Shown in pieces: positions 34,676-42,185 of a stretch of DNA of 43,419 bases. Below the pieces are notes generated by a model. The model saw only the letters and a list, made by a program, of their open reading frames with translations, had not been told where the DNA came from and did no database searches. How positions within the stretch are numbered: position 1 is the stretch's first letter; each line of letters begins with the position of its first letter. A program made the position numbers and the translations under genes. The stretch comes from Pseudomonadales bacterium (GTDB taxonomy: Bacteria > Pseudomonadota > Gammaproteobacteria > Pseudomonadales > Azotimanducaceae): NCBI GenBank assembly GCA_021295895.1, contig JAGWBM010000037.1:1-43419 (forward strand). Direction: 5' to 3'.

Positions 34676-35233
34676 GACGACGTCCTCCTCATCTACTCGG
34701 ACGCGAAACGCCGCTCCGCCGCGGAGGGTTGGCACTCGGATGTGAGCTGGAAGGAGATACCGCCGAAAATCTCGATGCTCCACGCGCGCCAGGTCCCGTC
34801 GGTCGGCGGCGACACGTTCTACGCCTCGCAGTACCGGGCCTACGACGATCTATCGGAGGCGATGAAGGCGTTTCTCGAACCGCTCGAGGCAGAGCACGAC
34901 GGACGTAACTTCGACATCGACCTGATCCGCAGGCCGTCCACGCACCCCGTCGTGGTCCGGCACCCAGAAACAGGCCGCAAGGCGCTCTACGTGAACGGGG
35001 GGTTCACGCGACGCATCCCGTCGCTGCCACCCGGCGAGAGTGCGGCGATCCTCAACTTCCTCTACGACCACTGCACGCGCGAGCGGTACCAGGCGCGGAT
35101 CCGCTACGAACGCGGCACCCTCGCCATGTGGGACAACCGATGCGTACAGCATTCGGCGGTGCCGGACTTCGGCGGCGAGGTGCGCGAAATGCACCGCGTG
35201 GCCGTGCTTTGTGATCAGAGACCGTCTCGCTAA
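34676..35233 (+). pseudogene. TauD/TfdA-family dioxygenase, N-terminally truncated
   Basis: C-terminal part of an Fe(II)/2-oxoglutarate-dependent dioxygenase. The frame is recognisable from about 34676 (VLLIYSDAKRRSAAEGWHSD) and includes the iron-binding His-x-Asp (WHSDVSW, 34730-34747), PSVGGDTFYASQYRAYDDL, the distal His (MWDNRCVQHSAVPDF), and the 2-oxoglutarate-binding Arg (EMHRVAVL). The roughly 90-100 N-terminal residues normal for the family are missing, because the intact VOC gene ends exactly there. The first possible start (GTG 34742) lies after the His-x-Asp motif, so such a product would lack it. Its last codons are duplicated at 35291-35325. I read it as a deletion remnant. Confidence 0.72.
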
Positions 35234-35325
35234 CGCAATTCGCAATCGAAGCCACCGCGTTCATCTACACGAACAAGGCGACGCGCCGTCGCCGTGCTTT
35301 GTGATCAGAGACTGTCTCGCTGACG
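35201..35325 (+). repeat. 35-bp direct repeat of the dioxygenase gene 3' end
   Basis: 35201-35235 and 35291-35325 match at 33 of 35 positions (GCCGTGCTTTGTGATCAGAG then AC[C/T]GTCTCGCT[A/G]ACG). The first copy encodes the final AVLCDQRPSR and stop. The second, 90 bases on, would encode AVLCDQRLSR and also a stop. It looks like a relic of a partial tandem duplication. Confidence 0.75.
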
Positions 35326-35424
35326 GCCCACGCGGGTTCGCCGTAGGGTCTCTTCAGAGATCGATGCAACGCCAACGTCAGGATGAAGCCGCGACATTCG
35401 ACGCACGGGCACCCGTGCCATGGG

Positions 35425-36114
35425 CTACGGCAGCAACGCGCCGCCGTCCACGTCGATCGTCGTACCCGTCATGTAGTCGTTTTCGAGCGTCAGCAGGATC
35501 GCCGACGCCACCTCGTCCGCCGTGCCAGCGCGTTTGATCAGGATGTTCCGCGTCGCGTTCGCCAAAAACTGATCCCGCGCCTCGCCCTGCACGGCGAACA
35601 TCGGCGTATCGATAAGGCCCGGCGCAACCACGTTGATGCGACGGGGCGCGATCTCCGGGGCGATGGCGCGGACGAAGCCCTCCACGGCGTTGCCGACGGT
35701 GGAAATCGCCGATGAGCCGGGGTTGGCCTTGCGGGCGGGGTAGCCACTGACCAGGGTGATGGCACCTTCCGCCGCCATGTGCGCGGTACCGAGGCGAACG
35801 CTGTTGGTGTAGCCCCAGAGCTTGCGGAACGAACCCTGGAAACCGTCGAGGTCCATCTGCAGGAACGGCCCGGAGGCACGTTCACCACCGGTGGCGGCGT
35901 TGACGAGGATGTCGAAGCCTTCCTGCTCCTCGAATAGCGTGGTGAGGGCCGCCCGGTCGAGTACGTCGATAGCCCGAAAGCTGACGCCATCGCCGGTCAC
36001 GGAACTGGCCTGGTCAATGTTGGACGGGGATCGGCTGCCGGCGATCACGGTGGCGCCGGCCCCCTCCAGTCGACGCGTGACCGCGAGGCCGATGCCCGAC
36101 GTACCGCCGAGCAC
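35425..36114 (-). CDS. SDR-family protein lacking the catalytic Tyr and Lys
   Basis: Rossmann-fold short-chain dehydrogenase/reductase relative. The 229 residues have the nucleotide loop GGTSGIGLAV, an NAATGG version of the NNAG motif, and LVSGYP with the usual Ser. The normal YxxxK motif is replaced: AISTVGNAVEGF aligns with A-Y-S-x-V-K-G-x-x-E-x-F, so Tyr reads Ile and Lys reads Gly. PRRINVVAPGLIDTPMF and the C-terminal YMTGTTIDVDGG are typical. The start is uncertain: GTG 36114 lies inside the first strand and the only good ribosome-binding site (AAGGAG) is about 16 bases off. The gene follows the CinA/MoaB-like gene by about 29 bases. Confidence 0.78.
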   Translation of the reverse strand: MLGGTSGIGLAVTRRLEGAGATVIAGSRSPSNIDQASSVTGDGVSFRAIDVLDRAALTTLFEEQEGFDILVNAATGGERASGPFLQMDLDGFQGSFRKLWGYTNSVRLGTAHMAAEGAITLVSGYPARKANPGSSAISTVGNAVEGFVRAIAPEIAPRRINVVAPGLIDTPMFAVQGEARDQFLANATRNILIKRAGTADEVASAILLTLENDYMTGTTIDVDGGALLP

Positions 36115-36143
36115 GATGGCCCGGGATGCTCCTTCGATTCGGG

Positions 36144-36877
36144 TTATTCGGCGACGACGTTCCGGGGCGTCTCGCCGGCATCGACGATCAGTTGCTTGAT
36201 CTCGTCCAGCACCTTGTCCAATGCCACGGGATCGGTACCGCGTATCACGAGCGTCGTCCCGTAGCCGTCGTCGTCCATGAACGGATAGCTGCCGATGTCG
36301 ATCTCGGCATAGCGGTCCTGGATCGCTTCGAGGCCGGTCGCCACCTGGCTCTCGCCGAGATACGCGGTCACCGAACGCGACTGCACGACCGCGCCGCCTT
36401 CGAGTTGGATGGTGGAGATCATCGCCCGCATGACCGAGGGAATGCCTGCCATCACGTAGACGTTGCCGATGCTGAAACCCTGCGGGCCGCCCGTGGCGTT
36501 CTCGACCAGTTCCGCGCCTTCGGGCAGCGCGACTCCATGACGTCCGGTGCCGAAGGCCGTCCCCGGATCCGGGCCGCGATGGTCTCGTTGATCACCAGGG
36601 GCACGCCGAACGCCTTGGCAATGCAGTCGGCGGTGATGTCGTCGTGGGTCGGACCGATGCCGCCGGTGGTGAACACGTAGTCGTACCTGGCGCGGACTTC
36701 GTTGACGGCATCGACGATGACGTCGTCGACGTCCGGGATCACCCGTGCCTCGCGAACGCGTACGCCGGCCTCGCCGACGACGTTGGCGATGTGGTTCAGG
36801 TTCGTGTCCTGGGTACGGCCGGAAAGTATCTCGTTGCCGATAATCAGCACGCAGGCGGTAACGACGCGTTCTGCCAT
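36144..36877 (-). pseudogene. CinA-N/MoaB-type molybdopterin-binding domain protein, one frameshift
   Basis: Competence/damage-inducible protein A N-terminal (MoCF) family; such stand-alone proteins may hydrolyse pyrophosphate bonds in cofactors or bind molybdopterin. The first frame from ATG 36877 gives TACVLIIGNEILSGRTQDTN, VIPDVDDVIVDAVNE and YVFTTGGIGPTHDDITADC, the core motifs. Similarity stops after VINETIAARIR and resumes in another frame (ALPEGAELVENATGG, FSIGNVYVMAGIPSVMRAM, then RNVVAE) to 36144. Adding one base at the GGGG run 36561-36564 restores a continuous protein of about 244 residues. It may serve the molybdenum enzyme encoded at 29056-31744, but that link is only contextual. 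Confidence 0.8.
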
Positions 36878-36963
36878 GGTTCCCGTTGTTCGTCTCGATG
36901 CCGGTTCATGCTATCAGTTCGAGTCCGCATCGGGCACGGCGACGCCTTGTGGCTAGTCGATGG

Positions 36964-38364
36964 TCAAGCGGTCTGCAGCAGCGCGTTCAGCAGTTCGTCT
37001 TTGTCCGCGTCGGCCGACAGCACGGCATCCTCGTTGAAGATGCGCATCGCATCGGCGGACTCCATACGCCGGCCCGCCTCTACAAGCAACTCGGTGACGC
37101 GCTCCCGGGGTGCACCGGAAGCGAGCGACGCCGATGCGAACCAGGCATAGCCGTAGCCATCGAGTTCTTGGTCCTGCAGGGCCCGCGCGAAAAAGCCCAA
37201 TGCCTCCTCGTGCCGGCTTTCCCAGTGCATGATCGCGGCAAGGTTGCTGTAGGCGGTGCCGATCATCTCCGCCGGCCAATCACAACGTTCGAGGAAGGAT
37301 CGGTAGGCGTCGACGGCTCGCGTGACCCCGTCCGGGTCGCCGCGCCGCACCGCGTTGCCGACGCTCTGTTGCTCGAACCTCTGTTCGGCCCACAGCCGCT
37401 CGGACCAGTTGGGGTCTTCGGCGATGATGTCCGCCATCCGTTGGGTCAGGACATCGATGTCGTCGGCGTACCGCTCATGTTCGGTACCCATCGCCATTAC
37501 CGCCGTGTGGAGCAGTTCGTACCGGTTCTCGCGGTTCTCCGGCGTGGGCTCGACACCCGCATCGATGGCCCGGAACAGCTCCATCCAGGCGTCGCGACGA
37601 CCGGCGGCAGTCCAGCACCACAACTGTGTCGAGTTCCACATCGCGTCAGCCCACTCCGACGGCGGCCGTTGTGCCATCACCTGCTCGATGTGGGCCCGAT
37701 GTACGTCGACGCCGTCCTGGTGGCGTTCCAGCAACGTCAACGCCGTGACCAACTCGAGGGTCACAAATGCGCGGCCCTCCCAATCCGGGTCCTGGGCGAG
37801 GTACCGTTGGCACAGATCGGCCAGATTGGCGTGGTCGAAACGCAGGTGGTGGACCCATACAGCGAGCCTCACCGCGGCGGCATCCATGGATGCGCCGGTC
37901 GTCAGCGGGCGGAGGATGTCGAGCGCTTCGGCCAGCAGCGGCGACAGCTGCGGAACGCCTTCCGACTTCGCCCGCTCCGAGTATTCGCTCACCAGGGCCT
38001 GGGCTCGTCCCAGGCGATCGGGCGGCTCCGATCCGCCCCCGTTCTCCATCGTGATCTCGCGGTTGATGGCCTGAACGATCCCGGCGGTCTCCGCAGCCCG
38101 CTGCCGGATCGCATCTCGCTGGGTGCGGAGCGCGGCCACGCGCTTCTTGCCGGATGCCTCCAGCAGTTCCTTGATCTCATCCAAGGAAAAGCCGAGCGCC
38201 TGGTAGCGGCGGATGCGGCGCAACGCGCGGACGTCGCCGGGGCTATACAGCCGGTAGTCGGCATCGGAGCGCGTGGATGGCTGCAGCAGCCCGATCGCGT
38301 CGTAGTGGTGCAGCGTCCGAACGGTGACTCCCGACAACGCGGCTGCTTCGCCTACCTTGTACAT
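36964..38364 (-). CDS. MerR-family regulator with large TPR-like C-terminal domain
   Basis: DNA-binding regulator. Residues 1-110 are a classic MerR winged helix plus dimerisation coil (MYKVGEAAALSGVTVRTLHH, YDAIGLLQPSTR, DYRLYSPGDVRALRRIRRYQ, LGFSLDEIKELLE). The remaining 350 or so residues are all-helical with Trp, Ala and Leu spacing like tetratricopeptide or solenoid repeats (for example AYSNLAAIMHWESRHEEALGF), far larger than a TipA or Mta ligand domain. No metal-binding Cys pattern is seen, so a metal sensor is unlikely. ATG 38364 follows GAGGACTGGGAA. The 19-bp-spacer promoter just upstream suggests autoregulation. The ligand is unknown. Confidence 0.85.
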   Translation of the reverse strand: MYKVGEAAALSGVTVRTLHHYDAIGLLQPSTRSDADYRLYSPGDVRALRRIRRYQALGFSLDEIKELLEASGKKRVAALRTQRDAIRQRAAETAGIVQAINREITMENGGGSEPPDRLGRAQALVSEYSERAKSEGVPQLSPLLAEALDILRPLTTGASMDAAAVRLAVWVHHLRFDHANLADLCQRYLAQDPDWEGRAFVTLELVTALTLLERHQDGVDVHRAHIEQVMAQRPPSEWADAMWNSTQLWCWTAAGRRDAWMELFRAIDAGVEPTPENRENRYELLHTAVMAMGTEHERYADDIDVLTQRMADIIAEDPNWSERLWAEQRFEQQSVGNAVRRGDPDGVTRAVDAYRSFLERCDWPAEMIGTAYSNLAAIMHWESRHEEALGFFARALQDQELDGYGYAWFASASLASGAPRERVTELLVEAGRRMESADAMRIFNEDAVLSADADKDELLNALLQTA

Positions 38365-38405
38365 TTCCCAGTCCTCATCTCGGCCCTATATGAGCGAATG
38401 AGCCG

Positions 38406-38436
38406 ACCGTAGGTCCTGACGTGGCGAGAGGGTCAA
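38406..38436 (-). promoter_or_regulatory. MerR-type promoter with 19-bp spacer, upstream of the merR-like gene
   Basis: Minus strand: TTGACC (38436-38431), a spacer of exactly 19 bases and TACGGT (38411-38406). Over-long spacers are the hallmark of promoters that MerR proteins activate by untwisting DNA. Within the spacer CCTCTCG-CCA-CGTCAGG is an imperfect dyad (5 of 7). It lies 42 bases before the start codon. Confidence 0.6.
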
Positions 38437-38528
38437 GGGTCTTTTTTCTCATGCGCAACGGGCTTGGCGACGGCCCGTGGCGCTTGTCCCACCCATTGCC
38501 GGAAGACGGCAGGGTTCGCGTATATTGG

Positions 38529-39332
38529 TCAGCCGCCCCGAAACACCGGCTTGCGCTTTTCGGCAAATGCCCGCCGGCCCTCGCGGTAGTCCTCGGAGTT
38601 GAAACAGGCGTCCACCAGTTCCCTGACCTTGGCGAGGTGCTCAGGCCGCTCGCCCGACTCCCACGCTTCAACCGCCGCCTTGGCAGCCTGCACGGTCAAC
38701 GGCGCGTTGCCGGCGACACGGCGGGCATAGTCCGTGACCGCCTCGGCGATCGTCTCGCGGGATTCGATGAAGTTGACGAGGCCGATGCGCAGCGCTTCTT
38801 CGGCGTCGAGGAAACGGGCGGAGAACATGATGTCCCTCGCCCGTGCCGGTCCGACCGTTCGCGCGAGTTTGGCGAGCCCGTCGTAGCCGTAACCCAAGCC
38901 CAGTTTCGCGGCGGGGATTCCGAATGTGGAGTCCGGCGTCGCGAACCGAATATCGGCGTTTAGCGCCATGGCAAGGCCACCGCCGATGCAGTAGCCGGTG
39001 ATCTCCGCGATGAGCGGCTTGCCGAAGGTGGCGAGCGCATGGCCGCCGCGAGCCGAGATGCGGCCGTACTCACGGCGTTGCTCGGCATTCGACCGCTTGG
39101 TGTCGAACTCGCTGATGTCGGCGCCCGACACGAAGGACTTGCCGCCGGCACCCGACATGACCACCACGCGAACATCGTTGTTCGCCTCGAAGCACGCCAA
39201 GGCATCGGCCACTCCCTGCCACATGTCGAGCGATAGCGCGTTGTGCTTGGCCGGGTTGTTGAACACCAGGCGGCCGACACCGTGGTCGTCGATCTCGGCG
39301 ATCATGCGTTCGGTCGATAGGTCGATTGTCAC
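38529..39332 (-). CDS. Enoyl-CoA hydratase/isomerase (crotonase) family protein
   Basis: Crotonase-fold enzyme acting on acyl-CoA thioesters. From GTG 39332 it has 267 residues. Oxyanion-hole segments are clear (SGAGGKSFVSGADISEF and GYCIGGGLAMALNADIRFA). The two catalytic Glu of canonical hydratase appear replaced: GGGLAMAL stands for GGG-C-E-L-A, and FGIPAAKLGLG for FGxPE. It may therefore be an isomerase, decarboxylase or other crotonase rather than a true hydratase. GTG 39332 has GAGAGG seven bases upstream; a TTG at 39365 and an ATG at 39305 are weaker choices. It is transcribed in the same direction as, and just ahead of, the MerR gene. Confidence 0.85.
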   Translation of the reverse strand: MTIDLSTERMIAEIDDHGVGRLVFNNPAKHNALSLDMWQGVADALACFEANNDVRVVVMSGAGGKSFVSGADISEFDTKRSNAEQRREYGRISARGGHALATFGKPLIAEITGYCIGGGLAMALNADIRFATPDSTFGIPAAKLGLGYGYDGLAKLARTVGPARARDIMFSARFLDAEEALRIGLVNFIESRETIAEAVTDYARRVAGNAPLTVQAAKAAVEAWESGERPEHLAKVRELVDACFNSEDYREGRRAFAEKRKPVFRGG

Positions 39333-39481
39333 GTCAAGTCCTCTCAGTCTGCACGTCTGTGCCAAAAGCCATCGTAACGTCGGCCTCCGGACGACGCCAT
39401 TTCACCCATGCGCCTCTGATGCTAACGTTTGCCGCACAGACGAGTTGACCGACCGAAACGAACCTTCGCCCAAGTAACGGC

Positions 39482-39700
39482 ATGATGGAACAACAGTCGA
39501 CAGACACCGGAGAGCGGATGGCTCAGCTCGTCTTGTGCGTCGAGCGATCACGCGCCGGATCTCGACCACAGTCTCGCCCATCTAGGGGCGATGAACTCAG
39601 GGCAGTGCTCGAATTCGCCGAGTCGTTCCCCACGCGTCGACGCGGTCAGTTGACCTATCCCGTACTCAAGCGTCTCACGAGGCCGGCACCGCCCGATTAG
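39482..39700 (+). CDS. Small open frame upstream of the nucleotidyltransferase
   Basis: A 72-codon frame ending four bases before the nucleotidyltransferase start. The C-terminal half (DELRAVLEFAESFPTRRRGQ, LTYPVLKRLTRPAPPD) looks protein-like, while the first 30 residues are Arg/Ser/Gln-rich and less convincing. An internal ATG at codon 13 is preceded by GAGAGCGG and may be the real start. I do not recognise the family. Position and size would fit an antitoxin or partner subunit, but chance cannot be excluded. Confidence 0.35.
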   Translation: MMEQQSTDTGERMAQLVLCVERSRAGSRPQSRPSRGDELRAVLEFAESFPTRRRGQLTYPVLKRLTRPAPPD

Positions 39701-39704
39701 TACC

Positions 39705-40265
39705 GTGGCCCATGGTCTCGTCGAAAAAATCGACGCCATCCACCGAGCCTTGACCGCAGCGAACCTGCCGCACGCATTCGGGGGTGCTTTGGCGTTGGCA
39801 TGGTGTGTGGGAGAGCCCCGGGCAACCATCGATGTGGATGTGAACATCTTCATCGCCGAAGCGGACGCAGGGCTGCTCCGCGGTGTGTTGCCGGCGGCGG
39901 TGACCCTGTCGCCTTCCGACATCGCTCGACTGACAGCCGAAGGTCAACTGCGCACATGGTGGGACGCTACACCCATCGACGTGTTCCTCAACTCCACGCC
40001 TCTCCACGAGTCCGCAGCCGAACGGGCGCAATGGGAAATGTTCGGCGGTACGCGCATGCCATTCCTGAGTTGCCTCGACACGGCGATCTTCAAGGCATTC
40101 TTCAACCGCACCAAAGACTGGTCGGACCTCGAAGAAATGCGAAAGGCGGGCAAGCTGGATGCCGACACGGTTCGAGAGATCCTCGTAGATGCTTTGGGCG
40201 AGACCGACGAACGTGTTCGAACTTTAGACCGCCTCGCCAAGACCGGACGCGCGTTTCAGCCTTGA
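39705..40265 (+). CDS. Nucleotidyltransferase-fold protein (MNT/AbiEii-like)
   Basis: Minimal DNA polymerase beta-type nucleotidyltransferase, a class often found as the toxin or antitoxin of two-gene defence modules. The 186 residues show AFGGALALAWC, then the paired acidic motif RATIDVDVNIFI (Asp43, Asp45), and a third acidic position in WWDATPIDVFLN (Asp92). These are the three metal ligands of the fold. The tail is helical (LDADTVREILVDALGETDER). It starts at GTG 39705, four bases after the small frame upstream. It transfers nucleotides to an unknown target, or is a regulator; no HEPN partner is present. Confidence 0.78.
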   Translation: MAHGLVEKIDAIHRALTAANLPHAFGGALALAWCVGEPRATIDVDVNIFIAEADAGLLRGVLPAAVTLSPSDIARLTAEGQLRTWWDATPIDVFLNSTPLHESAAERAQWEMFGGTRMPFLSCLDTAIFKAFFNRTKDWSDLEEMRKAGKLDADTVREILVDALGETDERVRTLDRLAKTGRAFQP

Positions 40266-40285
40266 CGGACCGACGAATGGTCTGA

Positions 40286-41188
40286 TCAACCTGCGGGGAC
40301 GCGTTCCGCTATCTGCTTCGCCCGCTCGACGAGTGCCCGTGCGCGGGTCAAATGGGGCGCGTCCACCATCTGGCCGTTGAACGTAAAGGCCATTTTCCCT
40401 TCTGTCTGCGCTTCATCGAACGCCTCGATCAGCGCTTGCGCTTCGGCCACCTGCTCCGGCGTCGGTGTGAAGGCGGTGTTGATCACGTCGATCTGGTTCG
40501 GGTGAATCGAGATCTTCCCGGTGAATCCGAGCCGAGCTCCCTCTTCGCACTCCGCGCGAAACCCGTCGATGTCGCGGAAGTCGACATACACCGCGTCGAT
40601 GGGTTGGACTCCGCCCGCCGCCGCACTCAGCAACGTGATCACACGACAGTGCTGGTATACCGGCAGGTAGTTGCCCGCCTCGTCGCGGTTGCCGGGGACG
40701 CCCAAGGTCGCCGACAGATCCTCGGCGCCCCAGGACATGGCCTGCACGCGCGGGCACTGCACAAGGGTCGGGACATTGAGTGCTCCAAGCGGCGTTTCCG
40801 CCGCGATCAGGATCAAGTCAACGCTACGGTCCGGATGACCGTGCAGCCGCTCCAACCGCGACAACTCCGCGTCGATGGCGTTGAGTCCTTCCAACGTGTC
40901 CGGTTTCGGTACCACGAACGCATCCGGCGGCGTCGCCATGGTCACCTCGAGGTCGGCGTAGCCCCAGGGCGTGTTCAAGGGGTTCATGCGCACCGTCCTT
41001 TCCTTCGCCCCGAAGTCCGTTTCGGCCAGCCAGGACGCCACGACGCCCCGAACCTGATCCTTCCGATCCGGCGTCACCGCATCCTCCAGATCCAGGATCA
41101 ACGTGTCGGCGTTCGTGCCGAGCGCCTTGGCAAGCATCCGGTCGTTGCCGCCCGGCACGAAGTGCAGCGAGCGGCGTACTCTGGTCAT
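40286..41188 (-). CDS. HpcH/HpaI aldolase family CoA-ester lyase (CitE/Mcl-like)
   Basis: TIM-barrel lyase that cleaves or forms beta-hydroxyacyl-CoA such as malyl-, beta-methylmalyl- or citramalyl-CoA. The 300 residues begin RRSLHFVPGGNDRMLAKAL. Active-site motifs are ADTLILDLEDAVTPDRK, VRMNPLNTPWG (substrate-binding Arg), ILIAAETPLGALN and SWGAEDLSATLG (Mg-binding Glu and Asp), and LGFTGKISIHPNQIDVIN. ATG 41188 is the family start; the frame open to 41467 is repeat-containing spacer. The MaoC-type hydratase upstream on the same strand makes a lyase/hydratase pair as in mesaconate, itaconate or methylmalyl-CoA metabolism. Which one cannot be told. Confidence 0.88.
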   Translation of the reverse strand: MTRVRRSLHFVPGGNDRMLAKALGTNADTLILDLEDAVTPDRKDQVRGVVASWLAETDFGAKERTVRMNPLNTPWGYADLEVTMATPPDAFVVPKPDTLEGLNAIDAELSRLERLHGHPDRSVDLILIAAETPLGALNVPTLVQCPRVQAMSWGAEDLSATLGVPGNRDEAGNYLPVYQHCRVITLLSAAAGGVQPIDAVYVDFRDIDGFRAECEEGARLGFTGKISIHPNQIDVINTAFTPTPEQVAEAQALIEAFDEAQTEGKMAFTFNGQMVDAPHLTRARALVERAKQIAERVPAG

Positions 41189-41195
41189 ACGAACC

Positions 41196-41291
41196 GTGGG
41201 GGACGGGCTTGTCCCGTCCCGTGCCAGCGAAATCGCACTTCCCCGATCCGGGGCGACCCTGCGCCTCTCGGCGCGTTGGGGTCGGGGCGTT
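41196..41291 (+). repeat. Composite palindromic repeat, copy between the CitE-like and MaoC genes
   Basis: Left palindrome at 41196-41220 (GTGGGGGACGGGCTTGTCCC and on), ending eight bases before the CitE-like start on the other strand side; second palindrome at 41251-41291 (GGGCGACCCTGCGCC...GGCGCG). The remaining spacer to 41478 has no gene. It shares an inner GCC-GCGAAA-CGC block with the copy at 4484-4582. Confidence 0.65.
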
Positions 41292-41478
41292 GGGTGGTAG
41301 GGGTTGCTGACTGCATCATCGGAAAGTACCACAGCGGGCTCTAAAGGGCGTCGTGGGCGCAGGCGAGCGATCAGGAAGGATCGAACACGACGCCGTGTCC
41401 ACGGTACGGAGATCGCCCGTCGGCGCGTGTGAGATTCGCCCGACGCGCAGTCGGTCGTCGCGTGCAAAGGGCGAAGGA

Positions 41479-41937
41479 CTACGTCGTAGCCGGTTGCCTC
41501 ATCATCATCGCGCCGCGCCGGCAGGAGCAGACGACCTCGCCGCGCTGATTCGTTCCCACGTGCTCGAAGGTGACGATGCCCCGGTCCGGTTTCGTCCGGC
41601 TTTCGCGGCGATCAACCACCGTGGACGAAGCTCGGATCGTGTCGCCAATGAACACGGGGTTGGGAAACGTGGTCTTGTCGAAACCGAGGTTTCCGTGGGT
41701 GGTGCCGAGGGTCGTATCGCCCACCGAGAGACCCACCACCAGGCCCAGCGTGAAGATGCTGTTCACGAGGATCTGGCCGTGGATCGAGTCCTTGGCAAAC
41801 TCGGCATCGAGGTGCAGCGGCTGCGGGTTCAAGGTCAGGGCGGTGAACAACAGGTTGTCGGTTTCCGTCACCGTACGCCCAGGTTCGTGGTCGAACCTGC
41901 GCCCGATCTCAAGTTCCTCGAAGTACTTCCCGGCCAT
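41479..41937 (-). CDS. MaoC-like hotdog dehydratase/hydratase
   Basis: Single-hotdog (R)-enoyl-CoA hydratase-type protein. The 152 residues have MAGKYFEELEIGRRFDHEPG, then a variant hydratase-2 motif TLNPQPLHLDAEFA, where Asn stands at the usual catalytic Asp and His is kept. This resembles the MaoC branch that accompanies CitE-like lyases (mesaconyl- or itaconyl-CoA type hydratases). GIVTFEHVGTNQRGEVVCSC is the typical final strand region. ATG 41937 has GGGAGA eight bases upstream and is preferred to TTG 41943. It is upstream of and co-directional with the CitE-like gene, separated by about 290 bases with a repeat. Confidence 0.87.
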   Translation of the reverse strand: MAGKYFEELEIGRRFDHEPGRTVTETDNLLFTALTLNPQPLHLDAEFAKDSIHGQILVNSIFTLGLVVGLSVGDTTLGTTHGNLGFDKTTFPNPVFIGDTIRASSTVVDRRESRTKPDRGIVTFEHVGTNQRGEVVCSCRRGAMMMRQPATT

Positions 41938-41990
41938 CGACAATTCTCCCTACGCGCGGCAGGCCAACACGGCACCCCCCGTACCAAGCC

Positions 41991-42163
41991 GTCGGGGGCG
42001 GGCTTGTCCCGTCCCGGCACGCCGCCCTTCGGGCCCGTCTCGAGAGTGCTTGCGCAACACGACGGGCACCGTCGACATTCTCGTGCCAACCGACTGGCGC
42101 CTTGCGGGGCCTCAGCACCGGCGACCGCGCGCTCTGGCGGGCGCGATAGGGTCGCCCGTACGG
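41991..42163 (+). repeat. Composite palindromic repeat, longest copy
   Basis: Left palindrome at 41991-42015 (GTCGGGGGCGGGCTTGTCCC and on); second palindrome at 42119-42163 (GGCGACCGCGCGCTC...GGGCGCGATAGGGTCGCC...GTACGG), about 100 bases apart. The right end read in reverse (CCGTACGGGCGACC) resembles the left end (CCGTAGGGGACGGG), giving related inverted termini. It fills the divergent gap between the MaoC and acyl-CoA dehydrogenase genes and ends 22 bases before the latter's start. Confidence 0.65.
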
Positions 42164-42185
42164 AACGCCATGCTAACCTTGCCCG

